Part shown: positions 26,351 to 35,237 of the stretch, piece after piece
Layout of the letters: each line of letters opens with the position of its first letter
Numbering within the stretch: the first letter of the stretch is position 1
NCBI RefSeq assembly: GCF_030733545.1
Contig: NZ_JASHIU010000002.1
Coordinates: 186,001-250,000 of the forward strand
From: Oceanicaulis sp. MMSF_3324
GTDB lineage: Bacteria; Pseudomonadota; Alphaproteobacteria; Caulobacterales; Maricaulaceae
Reading direction: 5' to 3'
DNA length: 64,000 nt
The notes under the pieces: model-generated
Told to the model about the DNA's origin: nothing
The model's database searches: none
The model's input: the letters and a program-made list of their open reading frames with translations, nothing else
Program-made: the position numbers and the translations under genes

Positions 26351-27286
26351 TTACGGCGCTGTTTCAGCGCTCTTTTGTGATCGGGCCCAGTCGAGCCCGC
26401 GATAGAAGCCGACGAGCATGCCGCCGCTGAACAGGTGCCAGACCGCCCACAGCGCCGTGATCGCCGCAGCCCCACCGACGCCCTCGAACTGACCCAGCAA
26501 GATGACGAGCCCGAGCCCGGTATTCTGGATGCCCACCTCGAAGGTCACCGACCGCCGCCCAGCCGTTTCAAAGCCCAGCGCCCGGGCCGAAGCCGCGCCG
26601 AACACGAAGGCCGTCGCATTATGGATCATGGCGATGACCAGCACGCTGCCCGCCGTGGCGGTGAACAAGGCCCAGTTCGAGCCCACGCCGCCAATGATCA
26701 GCACCGCCAGCCCCAAAAGGCCCGCCATCAGGAAGATCGGGCGCAGGCGACGCGCCGTCCTTGGATAATGATGCGCGATCAGCATGCCCGAGATCAGCGG
26801 CACGGCGAGCAACAAGGTCGTCTGCACCACGAAGGGGACGGGCGAGACATCGATCGTGTCCACCAGCGCATCCGCCGGGCCATAAAGCGAAGTCCAGAAG
26901 ACGATGGAGACCGGGGTCAGCAAGGCGGCCGCGAGGCTGGACGTGGCGGTTAGCGAGACCGACAGCGCAATGTCGCCCTTGGCCAGATGCGTCAGGAAGT
27001 TCGACACATTGCCGCCGGGACAGCAGGCCACCACGATCATGCCCAGCGCAATCGACGGCGGCGGGCTGAGCACCAGGATCAGGCCCAGCGTCACCAGCGG
27101 CAGACCGATGATCTGGGCCGCGGCGGCGCCAATGAAGCGGAGCGGGCGGGCCTTTAAAAGCGCAAAGTCCTTGAGGTGGACGTCAAGCGCCACCCCGAAC
27201 ATCACGGCGACCAGGATGACCGGCATGATGAGCTGTGCGCCCGGCGCAAGCTCAATCTGGACCGCATCAAGCGCAGCGAGATCCAT
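26351..27286 (-). CDS. Bile acid:sodium symporter (BASS) family transporter
   Basis: The 311-residue protein has about nine to ten membrane helices and BASS signatures: VACCPGGNVSNFLTHLAKGDIALSVSL-like sequence in the crossover region (about residues 86-112) and EVGIQNTGLGLVI near the C-terminus. Family members carry organic anions (bile acids, pantoate, pyruvate, sulfur acids) together with sodium. It is the first gene of a two-gene operon with the amidohydrolase, which suggests import of an N-acylated organic acid (inference). A perfect 15-bp palindrome lies 63 bases upstream, between this gene and the divergent M28 peptidase. Confidence 0.88.
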   Translation of the reverse strand: MDLAALDAVQIELAPGAQLIMPVILVAVMFGVALDVHLKDFALLKARPLRFIGAAAAQIIGLPLVTLGLILVLSPPPSIALGMIVVACCPGGNVSNFLTHLAKGDIALSVSLTATSSLAAALLTPVSIVFWTSLYGPADALVDTIDVSPVPFVVQTTLLLAVPLISGMLIAHHYPRTARRLRPIFLMAGLLGLAVLIIGGVGSNWALFTATAGSVLVIAMIHNATAFVFGAASARALGFETAGRRSVTFEVGIQNTGLGLVILLGQFEGVGGAAAITALWAVWHLFSGGMLVGFYRGLDWARSQKSAETAP

Positions 27287-27348
27287 GGCGCGATCTCTCC
27301 TCCCCTGTCCGAGCGCGAGTGTGCAACGCCCTCGCCTCTGACGGGCCA

Positions 27349-27363
27349 GTGAACGTCGTTCAC
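27349..27363. promoter_or_regulatory. 15-bp perfect palindrome, candidate operator (copy 3)
   Basis: GTGAACG-T-CGTTCAC is a perfect palindrome in the 188-bp divergent region between the BASS symporter and the M28 peptidase. Its 13-bp core is the motif also found at 9565 and 11145. It is placed where it could control both directions. Confidence 0.55.
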
Positions 27364-27474
27364 CGCAACAGTGACCGCTTTGCCCACGCCTGTCGAGGCC
27401 TTCGCGCGATGCACTTGCGCCTCCAAACGATCAATGCACGATGCACGCATCAGAAATTCACAAGGGGAGTCATT

Positions 27475-29196
27475 ATGTTACGTTACTTTATAACGTCAGG
27501 CGCCGCCGCGCTCGCGCTGGCTGCGTGCAGCGACCCGGCGACGGCTCCGGACAGCGAAGACGTCGCCGCCGCCGCGCCCGAGCAGAGCGAAGAATCCAGC
27601 GCCTATCCGGCGCACCAAGCCAGTGATGCGGCGATCACGGAAGCCGATTTCGCCTATCGCATCTCCGCCCTGGCCGATGACCGGTTCGAAGGCCGCGGCC
27701 CCGCGTCCGAGCATGGCGAACAGGCTGCAACCTGGATCGCCGAGGAAATGGACGCCATCGGGCTCGAGCCGGCCGGCACGGATGGCTGGTACCAGCCCGT
27801 ACCGCTGATCGAGTCCACCCTGGATGAAAGCGCCTCCAGCTTTGACATCAGCATTGATGGCGAAGCGATGGGCCTGCAGATCAACCAGGACGTGGTCTAC
27901 TGGTCGCAAAATCCCGAAGAACAGGTCAGCCTTTCAGACTCCGAACTGGTGTTCGTGGGCTATGGCGTTGTCGCGCCTGAATATGGCTGGAACGACTATG
28001 AGGGCGTGGATGTCACCGGCAAGACCGTGGTCATCCTGATCAATGATCCGGGCTTCGCCGATCCGGATTCAGGTTTGTTCAACGGCTCGGCCATGACCTA
28101 TTACGGCCGCTGGACCTACAAATACGAAGAAGCCGCCCGCCAGGGCGCGGAAGGCGCCATCATCGTGCACCAGACCGCCCCGGCCTCCTATCCGTGGGGC
28201 ACGGTGCAATCGAGCTGGAGCGGGCCGCAATTCACCCTCGCCTCCTCTGCGAGCCAGGAACGCGCCGACGTGCAGGCCTGGATCACCGAGGACAAGGCGA
28301 CCGAACTGTTTTCCGCCCTCGATCTTGACTTCGCCGAGCTGAGCGAAGCGGCGATGAGCTCCGACTTTGCAGCCGTGGACATGGGCCGCGCGACCATGAG
28401 CGCGTCGCTGACCAACTCGCTGCGCACGCTGACCTCGAACAATGTGGCCGGACAGGTGACAGGTTCCGAGCGTCCGGACGAATACGTGCTGTTCATGGCC
28501 CATTGGGACCATATCGGCATTCGTCTGAACTTTGCGGGCGACGACCAGATCTATAATGGCGCCGTGGACAATGCCACGGGCGTCTCCGCAGTTCTGGAAC
28601 TGGCCGAAGCCTATGCGCAATCCGAAACCCCGCCCGAGCGTTCGGTGATCTTTGTTGCGGTCACCGCCGAGGAACAAGGGCTTCTCGGGTCTGAATACTA
28701 TGCCCAGAACCCGCTCGTGCCGCTCGATCAAACCGTCGCCGGCTTCAACTTCGACGGCATCCTGCCTATTGGCCGGACCGAGGACATTGTCGTGATCGGC
28801 TATGGCGCGTCCGAGCTTGAGGACATTCTGGAGACCGAAGCGGAAGCGGACGGCATGTATCTCAGCCCCGATCCCAATCCCGAGGCGGGCTATTTCTATC
28901 GCTCCGACCACGTCACCCTGGCCCGTCGCGGCGTGCCGATGCTCTATGCCGATTCCGGATCTGTCGCAGAAGACGGCGGCCGCGATTATGGCGCGCAGAT
29001 CGAAGCCGCCTACCGGCTTCAGGCCTATCACAAGCCGGCCGACGAGTTTGATCCTGAATGGGATATGGGCGGCTTCGTGCAGTCCACCGAGCTGATGTAC
29101 CGGGTCTCGCGCCGTCTCACCGATTCTGAAGACTGGCCGAACTGGTATGAGGACAACGAGTTCCGCGCCATTCGCGATGCGATGATGGACAACTAG
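27475..29196 (+). CDS. M28 family metallopeptidase, lipoprotein
   Basis: The 573-residue protein is a periplasmic, lipid-anchored aminopeptidase-like enzyme: MLRYFITSGAAALALAAC ends in a lipobox. A PA-type insert (about 150-290) precedes or interrupts the Zn-peptidase domain, whose two-zinc ligands are visible as HWDHIG, AVDNATGV, TAEEQGLLGSEYY, FNFDGI and YRSDHVTLARRGVPML. Such enzymes remove N-terminal residues from peptides or process N-blocked peptides. The frame is open from 27235, but ATG 27475 has an AAGGGGAG site and alone gives the lipoprotein signal. A strong terminator follows. Confidence 0.92.
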   Translation: MLRYFITSGAAALALAACSDPATAPDSEDVAAAAPEQSEESSAYPAHQASDAAITEADFAYRISALADDRFEGRGPASEHGEQAATWIAEEMDAIGLEPAGTDGWYQPVPLIESTLDESASSFDISIDGEAMGLQINQDVVYWSQNPEEQVSLSDSELVFVGYGVVAPEYGWNDYEGVDVTGKTVVILINDPGFADPDSGLFNGSAMTYYGRWTYKYEEAARQGAEGAIIVHQTAPASYPWGTVQSSWSGPQFTLASSASQERADVQAWITEDKATELFSALDLDFAELSEAAMSSDFAAVDMGRATMSASLTNSLRTLTSNNVAGQVTGSERPDEYVLFMAHWDHIGIRLNFAGDDQIYNGAVDNATGVSAVLELAEAYAQSETPPERSVIFVAVTAEEQGLLGSEYYAQNPLVPLDQTVAGFNFDGILPIGRTEDIVVIGYGASELEDILETEAEADGMYLSPDPNPEAGYFYRSDHVTLARRGVPMLYADSGSVAEDGGRDYGAQIEAAYRLQAYHKPADEFDPEWDMGGFVQSTELMYRVSRRLTDSEDWPNWYEDNEFRAIRDAMMDN

Positions 29197-29220
29197 GCGT
29201 CCTCACATCCTGAAAACGAG

Positions 29221-29251
29221 AAAGCCGGGCGGAAAACCGCCCGGCTTTTTT
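29221..29251 (+). terminator. Rho-independent terminator after the M28 peptidase
   Basis: AAAGCCGGGCGG pairs with CCGCCCGGCTTT over an AAAA loop and runs into T residues. It lies 24 bases after the peptidase stop. The A-run on the other side is short, but it may also stop the converging AbgT transcript. Confidence 0.9.
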
Positions 29252-29268
29252 GTGTCTGTCCGGCCGTG

Positions 29269-30927
29269 TCACTGCGCCGGGTAGAAGGTCGGCGAACCGG
29301 GTCCGACCGGCAGGTCCAGCACGAAGGCCCAGGTAAAGAAGAAGCCCGACCAGGCCAGCATGAAGAAGATCGAATAGGGCAGCATCATCGCGATCAGCGT
29401 GCCCACGCCGAGCTTCTTGTCATAGCGCGTGGCCCAGGCGAGGATCAGCCCGAAATAGCTCATCATCGGCGTGATGATGTTCGTCGTGCTGTCCCCGATG
29501 CGATAGGCGGCCTGGATCACCTCGGGCGAGTAGCCGATCAGCATCAGCATGGGCACGAAGATCGGCGCCGTAACCGCCCATTGCGCCGACGCCGAGCCCA
29601 GCGACAGATTGATCACCGCGCACATCAGGATGAACAGGAAGAACAGGGCCGGGCCCGTCATCCCCGTATCCTGCAGGAAATTGGCTCCGGTCACCGCCGT
29701 GATGGCGCCCAGATTGGTCCAGCCGAAGAAGGCCACGAACTGGGCCGCAAAGAACACGAGCACGATGTATAGGCCCAGCGAGGCCAGCGCCGCCGCCATC
29801 GCATCGATCACATCCCGATCCGTCTTCATGGTGCCCGCGACCCGGCCATAGGCATAGCCCACGGCCACGAAGAAGATCAGGATCCAGACCACGAAGCCGG
29901 AGAAGAAGGGCGAGCGCATGACATCGCCGGTGTCCGGGTCGCGCAGAACGCCCCAGCCAGGCAGGACCTCCGGCACCGAAGCGCCGGCGAGCAGCGGCGT
30001 CCAGGCTGGAAAGCTGACATCGGGCAACAGCGTATAGACCATCAGCGCCAGCACGCCGAGAAAGGCCAGGCCAGCCGCGCCGAGCCCTTTTTTCTCCACG
30101 CCGGACAGGGGCTCCATCATGGATTTGTTCAAAATGCTCGGATCGGCGCGGTCAGGGTCATAGGCGCCCAGCTTGGGTTCGACGACAAAGATCGACACCA
30201 CGGACCCCACCAGGGTGATCAGGAAGGTCGACGCGATCATGAAAAACCAGTTCGCGGTGGCGTTCACGGTATACTCGGGATCGACCAGCTGAGCGGCTTC
30301 CTCGGTGATGCCCGCAAGCAGCGGGTCCACCGTTCCGATCAGCAGGTTGGCGCTGTATCCGCCCGACACCCCGGCGAAAGCCGCCGCCATGCCCGCCAGC
30401 GGATGCCGGCCCAGTGCATAGAAAATGGCGCCCGCCAGCGGGATCAGCACTACATAGCCCACTTCGGACGCGGTGTTGGACACGATCCCGGCGAACACAA
30501 TGGCGACCGTCACCACATGGCGCGGCGCGCCCAGCACCATGGCGCGCACGGCGGCGGACAGGAGGCCCGCCTTTTCGGCCACCCCAACGCCCAGCATGGC
30601 CACCAGCACCACGCCCAGCGGCGCGAAGTTCGTGAAATTGTCGGTCAGGCTGGTGAAGATGCGTCGGACGCCGTCGCCATTCATCAGGCTGACCGCGCGG
30701 ATCATGCCGTCTTCCGCCACCCCGCGGGAGCCGGCCGGACGGGGGTCTTCAACCGAAACGCCCATCCAGCCAAAGATGCCGGACACCAGCACAATGCCCA
30801 CCGCCAGAAGCGCGAACAGGGTGACCGGATGCGGCAGCAGATTGCCCAGCCATTCCACCGCGTCCAGGAAGCGCGTGAAGGCATTGCGCCTGGGCGCGTC
30901 TGGGGTTTGGGTCTGCTGTTCCGCCAT
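29269..30927 (-). CDS. AbgT family transporter
   Basis: The 552-residue membrane protein has the AbgT-family features: LLPHPVTLFALLAVGIVLVSG at the start, NFAPLGVVLVAMLGVGVAEKAGLL, NTASEVGYVVLIPLAGAIFYALGRHPLAG, and SASAQWAVTAPIFVPMLMLIGYSPE with GDSTTNIITPMMSYF near the end, the latter two being re-entrant loop motifs. Family members import p-aminobenzoyl-glutamate or export sulfonamides. No abgAB peptidase genes accompany it, though an M28 peptidase converges on it. The leader folds into a hairpin that includes part of the ribosome-binding site (30927-30970). Confidence 0.92.
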   Translation of the reverse strand: MAEQQTQTPDAPRRNAFTRFLDAVEWLGNLLPHPVTLFALLAVGIVLVSGIFGWMGVSVEDPRPAGSRGVAEDGMIRAVSLMNGDGVRRIFTSLTDNFTNFAPLGVVLVAMLGVGVAEKAGLLSAAVRAMVLGAPRHVVTVAIVFAGIVSNTASEVGYVVLIPLAGAIFYALGRHPLAGMAAAFAGVSGGYSANLLIGTVDPLLAGITEEAAQLVDPEYTVNATANWFFMIASTFLITLVGSVVSIFVVEPKLGAYDPDRADPSILNKSMMEPLSGVEKKGLGAAGLAFLGVLALMVYTLLPDVSFPAWTPLLAGASVPEVLPGWGVLRDPDTGDVMRSPFFSGFVVWILIFFVAVGYAYGRVAGTMKTDRDVIDAMAAALASLGLYIVLVFFAAQFVAFFGWTNLGAITAVTGANFLQDTGMTGPALFFLFILMCAVINLSLGSASAQWAVTAPIFVPMLMLIGYSPEVIQAAYRIGDSTTNIITPMMSYFGLILAWATRYDKKLGVGTLIAMMLPYSIFFMLAWSGFFFTWAFVLDLPVGPGSPTFYPAQ

Positions 30928-30970
30928 CTCGGACTCCGTTGTGAAAAACAGGACACAATGAAGTCCGAGA
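30927..30970 (-). promoter_or_regulatory. Two-tier leader hairpin covering the AbgT ribosome-binding site
   Basis: In the mRNA, TCTCGGACT pairs with AGTCCGAGA (9 bp; 30962-30970 with 30927-30935), then a 3x3 internal loop, then TTGTG with CACAA (5 bp; 30954-30958 with 30939-30943) closed by a 10-base loop. The last paired base is the A of the AbgT start codon, and the GGAG ribosome site (30934-30937) lies half in the stem and half in the internal loop. This suggests translational control; a DNA operator is the alternative. Confidence 0.5.
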
Positions 30971-30998
30971 CGGCATTCTTTTCAACCGCAAGGAAACA

Positions 30999-31012
30999 AG
31001 GGGTATTCCCCT
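30999..31012 (-). terminator. Weak hairpin after the first VWA gene
   Basis: On the minus strand AGGGG pairs with CCCCT around a 4-base loop, followed by TGTTTCCTT, 12 bases after the stop at 31024. The stem is short and the T-run broken, so this is at best a weak terminator. Confidence 0.35.
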
Positions 31013-31023
31013 GCGTCTGCCCC

Positions 31024-32328
31024 TTACCGCGTCAGGCGCAGCTGGTTGATGTCGGCAGCGATGGCGGAGAAGGCTTCGCCAATGTCCAGATTTTCAACCT
31101 GGTAATAGTTCTGGGGCTTGTTGGCGCAATTGCGCATCAGGTCACGATTGGTCTGCCCGCTCAGCTGGAACGCGATGGTGTAGATCTGCACACCGTTTTC
31201 ATCAGCTATGTCACACGCTTCGGCCATGTTCTCGCGGGCCTGACGCGCGCTGTACAACTCATATCCACGCGTGCCGGTGCGGCGGCGGCCCCACCAGTCA
31301 TAATAGGTGTACTCTTCGCTGCGGATCTGGGCGGTGGCTTCACCATCGGTCATCACCACCAAGATCTTGATGGTGTCGGCATCGTCATAGGCCGCCGGAC
31401 GATCGGAAAAGCTGCCGCCCAGATTGCCACGCCAGGCCGGATCGAGTGCCCGGGCGCCCCACATGGTGGCGACATCCAGACCCGTATTGCCTTCCGCGCG
31501 CAGCGAATTGATCAGCCCGCGCAGGCGACCCTCATTCTGGGTCAGGAATTCGGATTCCATGTTGGCGCGCGGGCAGAAGGCCGAATGGTTATTGCCCGAC
31601 TGCTCATTGCCATAATACTCGGTGAAACTCATGGCGCGGTTGGGCAGCGTCATTTCGGTGGGATAATCGGTTCCCATATCGACACACCCGGTGCGGCGCC
31701 GCTGATTGCCGCTGACAAGGTTCTCGTTCACCTCACGCGGCGTACGCACGCCGCCATTATAGGGAATGACGGAAATCGAGGTGCGTTCAGCCGCATCCGC
31801 CGCCAGAACGATCTCGACGAACTCGTTCGCCGCATCCTGTAGGGCGTTGATCTTGGACCCGCCCATGGAGCCGGACACGTCGAGCACCAGCGAGATCTCC
31901 ACATCGCGCACCTGTTCGATGGCGCGGCTGACATGCTCGAGGTTCAGCGTATTCACGCCGATCAGGCCCAGCATCGTGGTGGGCATGGCGACAGAGGCGG
32001 TCGCGACCACCGCACGAGAGTTCAGCGAGATGTCCGCTTGCACGTCCAGCTGGAGGCTGGCCAGCAATTGGGGGTGGTCGTTCAGCGCGGCTTCGACATA
32101 GGCGCGCACCACGCTTTCGGGATTGCGATCCTGGGTCAGGGACGCCGCCGCCAGCGCGCCGGAGTCGAGCGCGCTTTGCAATTCGGAACTGACCGTGGCG
32201 CTGCGGGAGAAGTCGAGCGCGCCGCCAACGGCGGTCACCAGAACACCCGAACACAGCGCCATGATGATCGCCACATTGCCGCGGCGGTCTTTGGAGAGAC
32301 GAGACAGGTAGTGTCCAAGCACGCTCAT
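31024..32328 (-). CDS. TadG-like protein with von Willebrand A domain (paralogue 1)
   Basis: The 434-residue protein starts with a TadE/TadG-type membrane segment (RRGNVAIIMALCSGVLVTAVGGALDFSR is the region, about residues 12-40) and a helical stretch. A VWA domain follows with a complete MIDAS site (DVSGSMGGSK, then VIPYNGGVR and VVMTDGEAT). TadG-like proteins are exported cell-surface components associated with Flp/Tad pili. No tad secretion genes lie in the window. It is a close tandem paralogue of the next gene upstream. ATG 32328 (AGGA site) is chosen over the earlier ATG at 32367, which would put a hydrophobic stretch before the basic region. Confidence 0.88.
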   Translation of the reverse strand: MSVLGHYLSRLSKDRRGNVAIIMALCSGVLVTAVGGALDFSRSATVSSELQSALDSGALAAASLTQDRNPESVVRAYVEAALNDHPQLLASLQLDVQADISLNSRAVVATASVAMPTTMLGLIGVNTLNLEHVSRAIEQVRDVEISLVLDVSGSMGGSKINALQDAANEFVEIVLAADAAERTSISVIPYNGGVRTPREVNENLVSGNQRRRTGCVDMGTDYPTEMTLPNRAMSFTEYYGNEQSGNNHSAFCPRANMESEFLTQNEGRLRGLINSLRAEGNTGLDVATMWGARALDPAWRGNLGGSFSDRPAAYDDADTIKILVVMTDGEATAQIRSEEYTYYDWWGRRRTGTRGYELYSARQARENMAEACDIADENGVQIYTIAFQLSGQTNRDLMRNCANKPQNYYQVENLDIGEAFSAIAADINQLRLTR

Positions 32329-32437
32329 AATCAGTCCTACGCAAAAAATCGTTCCAAGCCGGAACATGCGTATTCAGAGCATGCAACTAACAGACCAAAA
32401 TCGAGTTAAAACAATAGTTTACGACTTATTAACCGCG

Positions 32438-33706
32438 TTATCGCGCCAGTCGCAGATTGTTCAGGTCCGCCGCGATCGAGTTGAAAGCGGAGGAAATATC
32501 CAGACTTTCAACGGCGTAGTAATTCTCCAGACGGCTGGCGCAATCGCGCATCAGATTGCGATTGGTCGAGCCGGACACTTGGAAGGCGATGGTGTAGATG
32601 TGCACCCCCTGCGCCTCCGCCGCATCACAGGCGGCCGCCATGTTGGCGCGCGCCTGGGCGGCGCTGTAGATCTCATAGCTGTACCAGTTGCCATACCAGT
32701 TCTGGGCGCGCCGGATCTGGGCGGTGGCGGCGCCGTCGGTCATGACCACAAGCACTTTCATGGTGGACGTATCGTCATAGGCGGCGGGTCGGTCAGTGAA
32801 GTCCCCGCCCAGACGTCCGCGCCAGCTGGGGTCCAGCGCCCGCGCGCCCCAGGCCGTCGCAATGTCCAGCCCGGTATTGCCGCCCGCATCCAGATCCCGG
32901 ATCAGGCCGACCAGGACGGACGGCGTATCTTCCAGAAAGATCGAGGCTTCGTTCTCTTCCGGGCAGAAGGCCGAGGAACGCCAGCCGCGCTGGTCCCGAT
33001 CCTGCCAGTCCAGCCAGTCATAGCCGTCCGTGCCCAGATTCATCTCGATCGGATCCGCCGTTCCCAATTCGAGACAGCCGCTATCGTCCGGTGTGCCGGG
33101 CACGAGTGCATTGGTCACGATCGGCGGCAAACGCACGCCGCCATTATAGGGAATGACCGACAGGCTGGTCAGGCCGGACAGATCCGGGTCCATCATCACG
33201 CCGACAAATTCCTCGGCGGCGTCGCGCAGGGCGGTGATCTTGGAGCCGCTCATCGAGCCCGACACGTCCAGCACCAGCGAGATTTCCAGATTGCGCACCC
33301 GTTCATTGGCTTCGGATGTACGGTTCAGCGTCAGCGCGTCATAGCCGATCAGGCCCAGCATCAGGGTGGGCACGCTGATCACCGCATCCGCGGTCACTTC
33401 TCGCGAATTGATGGCGAGGTCGGAGCTGACCTGCACATTGAGCCGTTCCAGAACGCCATTGTGTTCGGACAAGGCCGCGGTGATGTAGCTGCGGACCACG
33501 CTCTCCGGATCTTCGCCCTGGGACAGCGAAGCGGCGGCCAGCGTGCCCGCATCCATGGCGGACTGGATCTCCGCGCCAATGGTGAAGGTGCGCGAATAAT
33601 CGAGCGCCCCGCCCACGCTGACGACGAGCGGTCCCAGAAACATGGCGAACATCATCGCCACATTGCCGCGAACATCTTTGAAGAAAGTGCTCAACAAGGC
33701 ACGCAT
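32438..33706 (-). CDS. TadG-like protein with von Willebrand A domain (paralogue 2)
   Basis: The 422-residue protein has the same build as its neighbour at 31024: membrane segment after DVRGNVAMMFAMFLG, helical part (DAGTLAAASLSQGEDPESVVRSY), VWA domain with MIDAS motif DVSGSMSGSK, SVIPYNGGVR, and the shared tail SxxTNRxLMRxCA...NYYxVExLDI. The two differ in the loops between, most clearly between about residues 195 and 260. ATG 33706 is preferred over the upstream in-frame ATG at 33793; AAGGG lies 8 bases before it. It is likely co-transcribed with paralogue 1 (109 bases apart). Confidence 0.88.
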   Translation of the reverse strand: MRALLSTFFKDVRGNVAMMFAMFLGPLVVSVGGALDYSRTFTIGAEIQSAMDAGTLAAASLSQGEDPESVVRSYITAALSEHNGVLERLNVQVSSDLAINSREVTADAVISVPTLMLGLIGYDALTLNRTSEANERVRNLEISLVLDVSGSMSGSKITALRDAAEEFVGVMMDPDLSGLTSLSVIPYNGGVRLPPIVTNALVPGTPDDSGCLELGTADPIEMNLGTDGYDWLDWQDRDQRGWRSSAFCPEENEASIFLEDTPSVLVGLIRDLDAGGNTGLDIATAWGARALDPSWRGRLGGDFTDRPAAYDDTSTMKVLVVMTDGAATAQIRRAQNWYGNWYSYEIYSAAQARANMAAACDAAEAQGVHIYTIAFQVSGSTNRNLMRDCASRLENYYAVESLDISSAFNSIAADLNNLRLAR

Positions 33707-33772
33707 GTCCTGACCCTTCTCGCGCTCGTGCGCAAAACGGCTCAAGACTCTGCCCAACCTCATTAAGGGACT

Positions 33773-33805
33773 GAAAAGAAACAGGGTAAACACTGCGCTT
33801 ACCCT
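33773..33805 (-). terminator. Rho-independent terminator of the aminotransferase gene
   Basis: On the minus strand AGGGTAA pairs with TTACCCT across a 9-base loop and is followed by GTTTCTTTT, 16 bases after the stop at 33821. Confidence 0.75.
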
Positions 33806-33820
33806 ATTTCAGACCATACG

Positions 33821-35005
33821 CTATTCCGAAGCGAAAAAGCCTTTCAGCGCCCGGGCGGCCTGGCGGATGCGTTGTTCGTTCTCCACCACGGCCAGGCGCA
33901 CATGGCCATCACCGCGCTCGCCAAAACCCAGACCCGGCGCGACCGCCACATCGGTTTCTTCCAAAAGCTTCTTGGCGAACTCCACCGAGCCCAGATGCGC
34001 AAACCGCTCGGGGATCGGCGCCCAGGCGAACATGGTCGCGGGCGGGCTGGGGATGTGGAACCCGACGCGGCCAAAGCTTTCCACCAACACGTCGCGGCGC
34101 TTCTTGTAGGTCTCGCGCGCTTCGGCCACATGGTCCTGCGGGCCATCGAGCGCCGCCACGGCGGCGATCTGGATCGGCGTGAAGGCCCCGTAATCTAGAT
34201 AGGATTTCACCCGCTTGAGCGCATCCACCAGACGCGCCGAGCCCGCCGCGAAGCCCATGCGCCAGCCCGGCATGGAATAGGTCTTGGACATGGAGGTGAA
34301 CTCCACCGCCACATCCCGCGCGCCCTCGACCTCGAGGATGGAGGGTGGCGGATTGCCGTCAAAATAAATCTCCGAATAGGCCAGGTCGGAGATGAGAACG
34401 AGATCGTTCTCCTTGGCGATGCGCACGGCCTCTTTATAGAAATCGAGATCCACCACCTGGGCGGTCGGGTTGGATGGGAAGTTCAGCACCAGGGCCGAGG
34501 GCGCGGGGATCGAGCGGCGGCAGGCATGCACCGCCTCGCGCAGAAAGTCCTCAGGGTCCTTGAACCCCACCGGACGCACGGCGGCGCCGGCGATCAGGAA
34601 GCCGAACATGTGAATAGGATAGGACGGATCGGGCGCCAGGATCACATCGCCGGGCGCGGTGATCGCCTGGGCGAGATTGGCGAGCCCTTCTTTCGAGCCC
34701 AGCGTGACGCAGACCTCGGTGTCGGGGTTCAGACCCACATTGAAACGCCGGTCATAATAGCGCGCGAGCGCCTTGCGCAGGGACGGCACGCCCTGGCTGG
34801 CGGAATAGCGGTGCGCGCGCGGATCGGCGGCGACTTCGGCGAGCTTGGCGATAATGTGCGGGGCGGGGGCGAGATCGGGATTGCCCATGCCGAAATCGAT
34901 GACGTCGCGGCCTTCGGCGCGATAGGCCTGCTTCATCCGGTTCACTTCAGCGAACACGTAAGGCGGCAAGCGCCGCTCGCGATAGAATTCTTCCTGTTGG
35001 GACAT
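33821..35005 (-). CDS. Class I/II PLP-dependent aminotransferase, AlaC-like
   Basis: The 394-residue enzyme has the fold-type I aminotransferase motifs: GNPDLAPAP, YSASQGVPSLRKALARYY, LNFPSNPTAQV, the Asp/Tyr pair in LISDLAYSEIYFD, and the PLP lysine in SMSKTYSMPGWRMGF. This branch includes glutamate-pyruvate aminotransferase AlaC and LL-diaminopimelate aminotransferase-like proteins; I cannot decide the substrate, alanine being the more common annotation. The frame is open from 35107, but the 34 extra residues are not family-like and ATG 35005 (MSQQEEFYRERRLPPYVF) is the normal start. It is divergent from a serine hydrolase and ends in its own terminator. Confidence 0.87.
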   Translation of the reverse strand: MSQQEEFYRERRLPPYVFAEVNRMKQAYRAEGRDVIDFGMGNPDLAPAPHIIAKLAEVAADPRAHRYSASQGVPSLRKALARYYDRRFNVGLNPDTEVCVTLGSKEGLANLAQAITAPGDVILAPDPSYPIHMFGFLIAGAAVRPVGFKDPEDFLREAVHACRRSIPAPSALVLNFPSNPTAQVVDLDFYKEAVRIAKENDLVLISDLAYSEIYFDGNPPPSILEVEGARDVAVEFTSMSKTYSMPGWRMGFAAGSARLVDALKRVKSYLDYGAFTPIQIAAVAALDGPQDHVAEARETYKKRRDVLVESFGRVGFHIPSPPATMFAWAPIPERFAHLGSVEFAKKLLEETDVAVAPGLGFGERGDGHVRLAVVENEQRIRQAARALKGFFASE

Positions 35006-35237
35006 CGGTGTAATCGCCCTGCTTGAATATGGCAGCAGCGTACTCCGCACGCCCGGGAGGGCGTCAATGGGGCGCAGCTGCGGCAGAACGATGAAATGCA
35101 CGGACATTCATGCGCAAACGCCGGTTTTGCGACTAAAACGGCCCCGCGCGGTGATGGCGCTGGATTCATCATCCGGGGCGTGTCATCGATTCCCTGACGC
35201 CACGGAGCCACGATCCCGTCCGCAAGGAGACGCCGCC

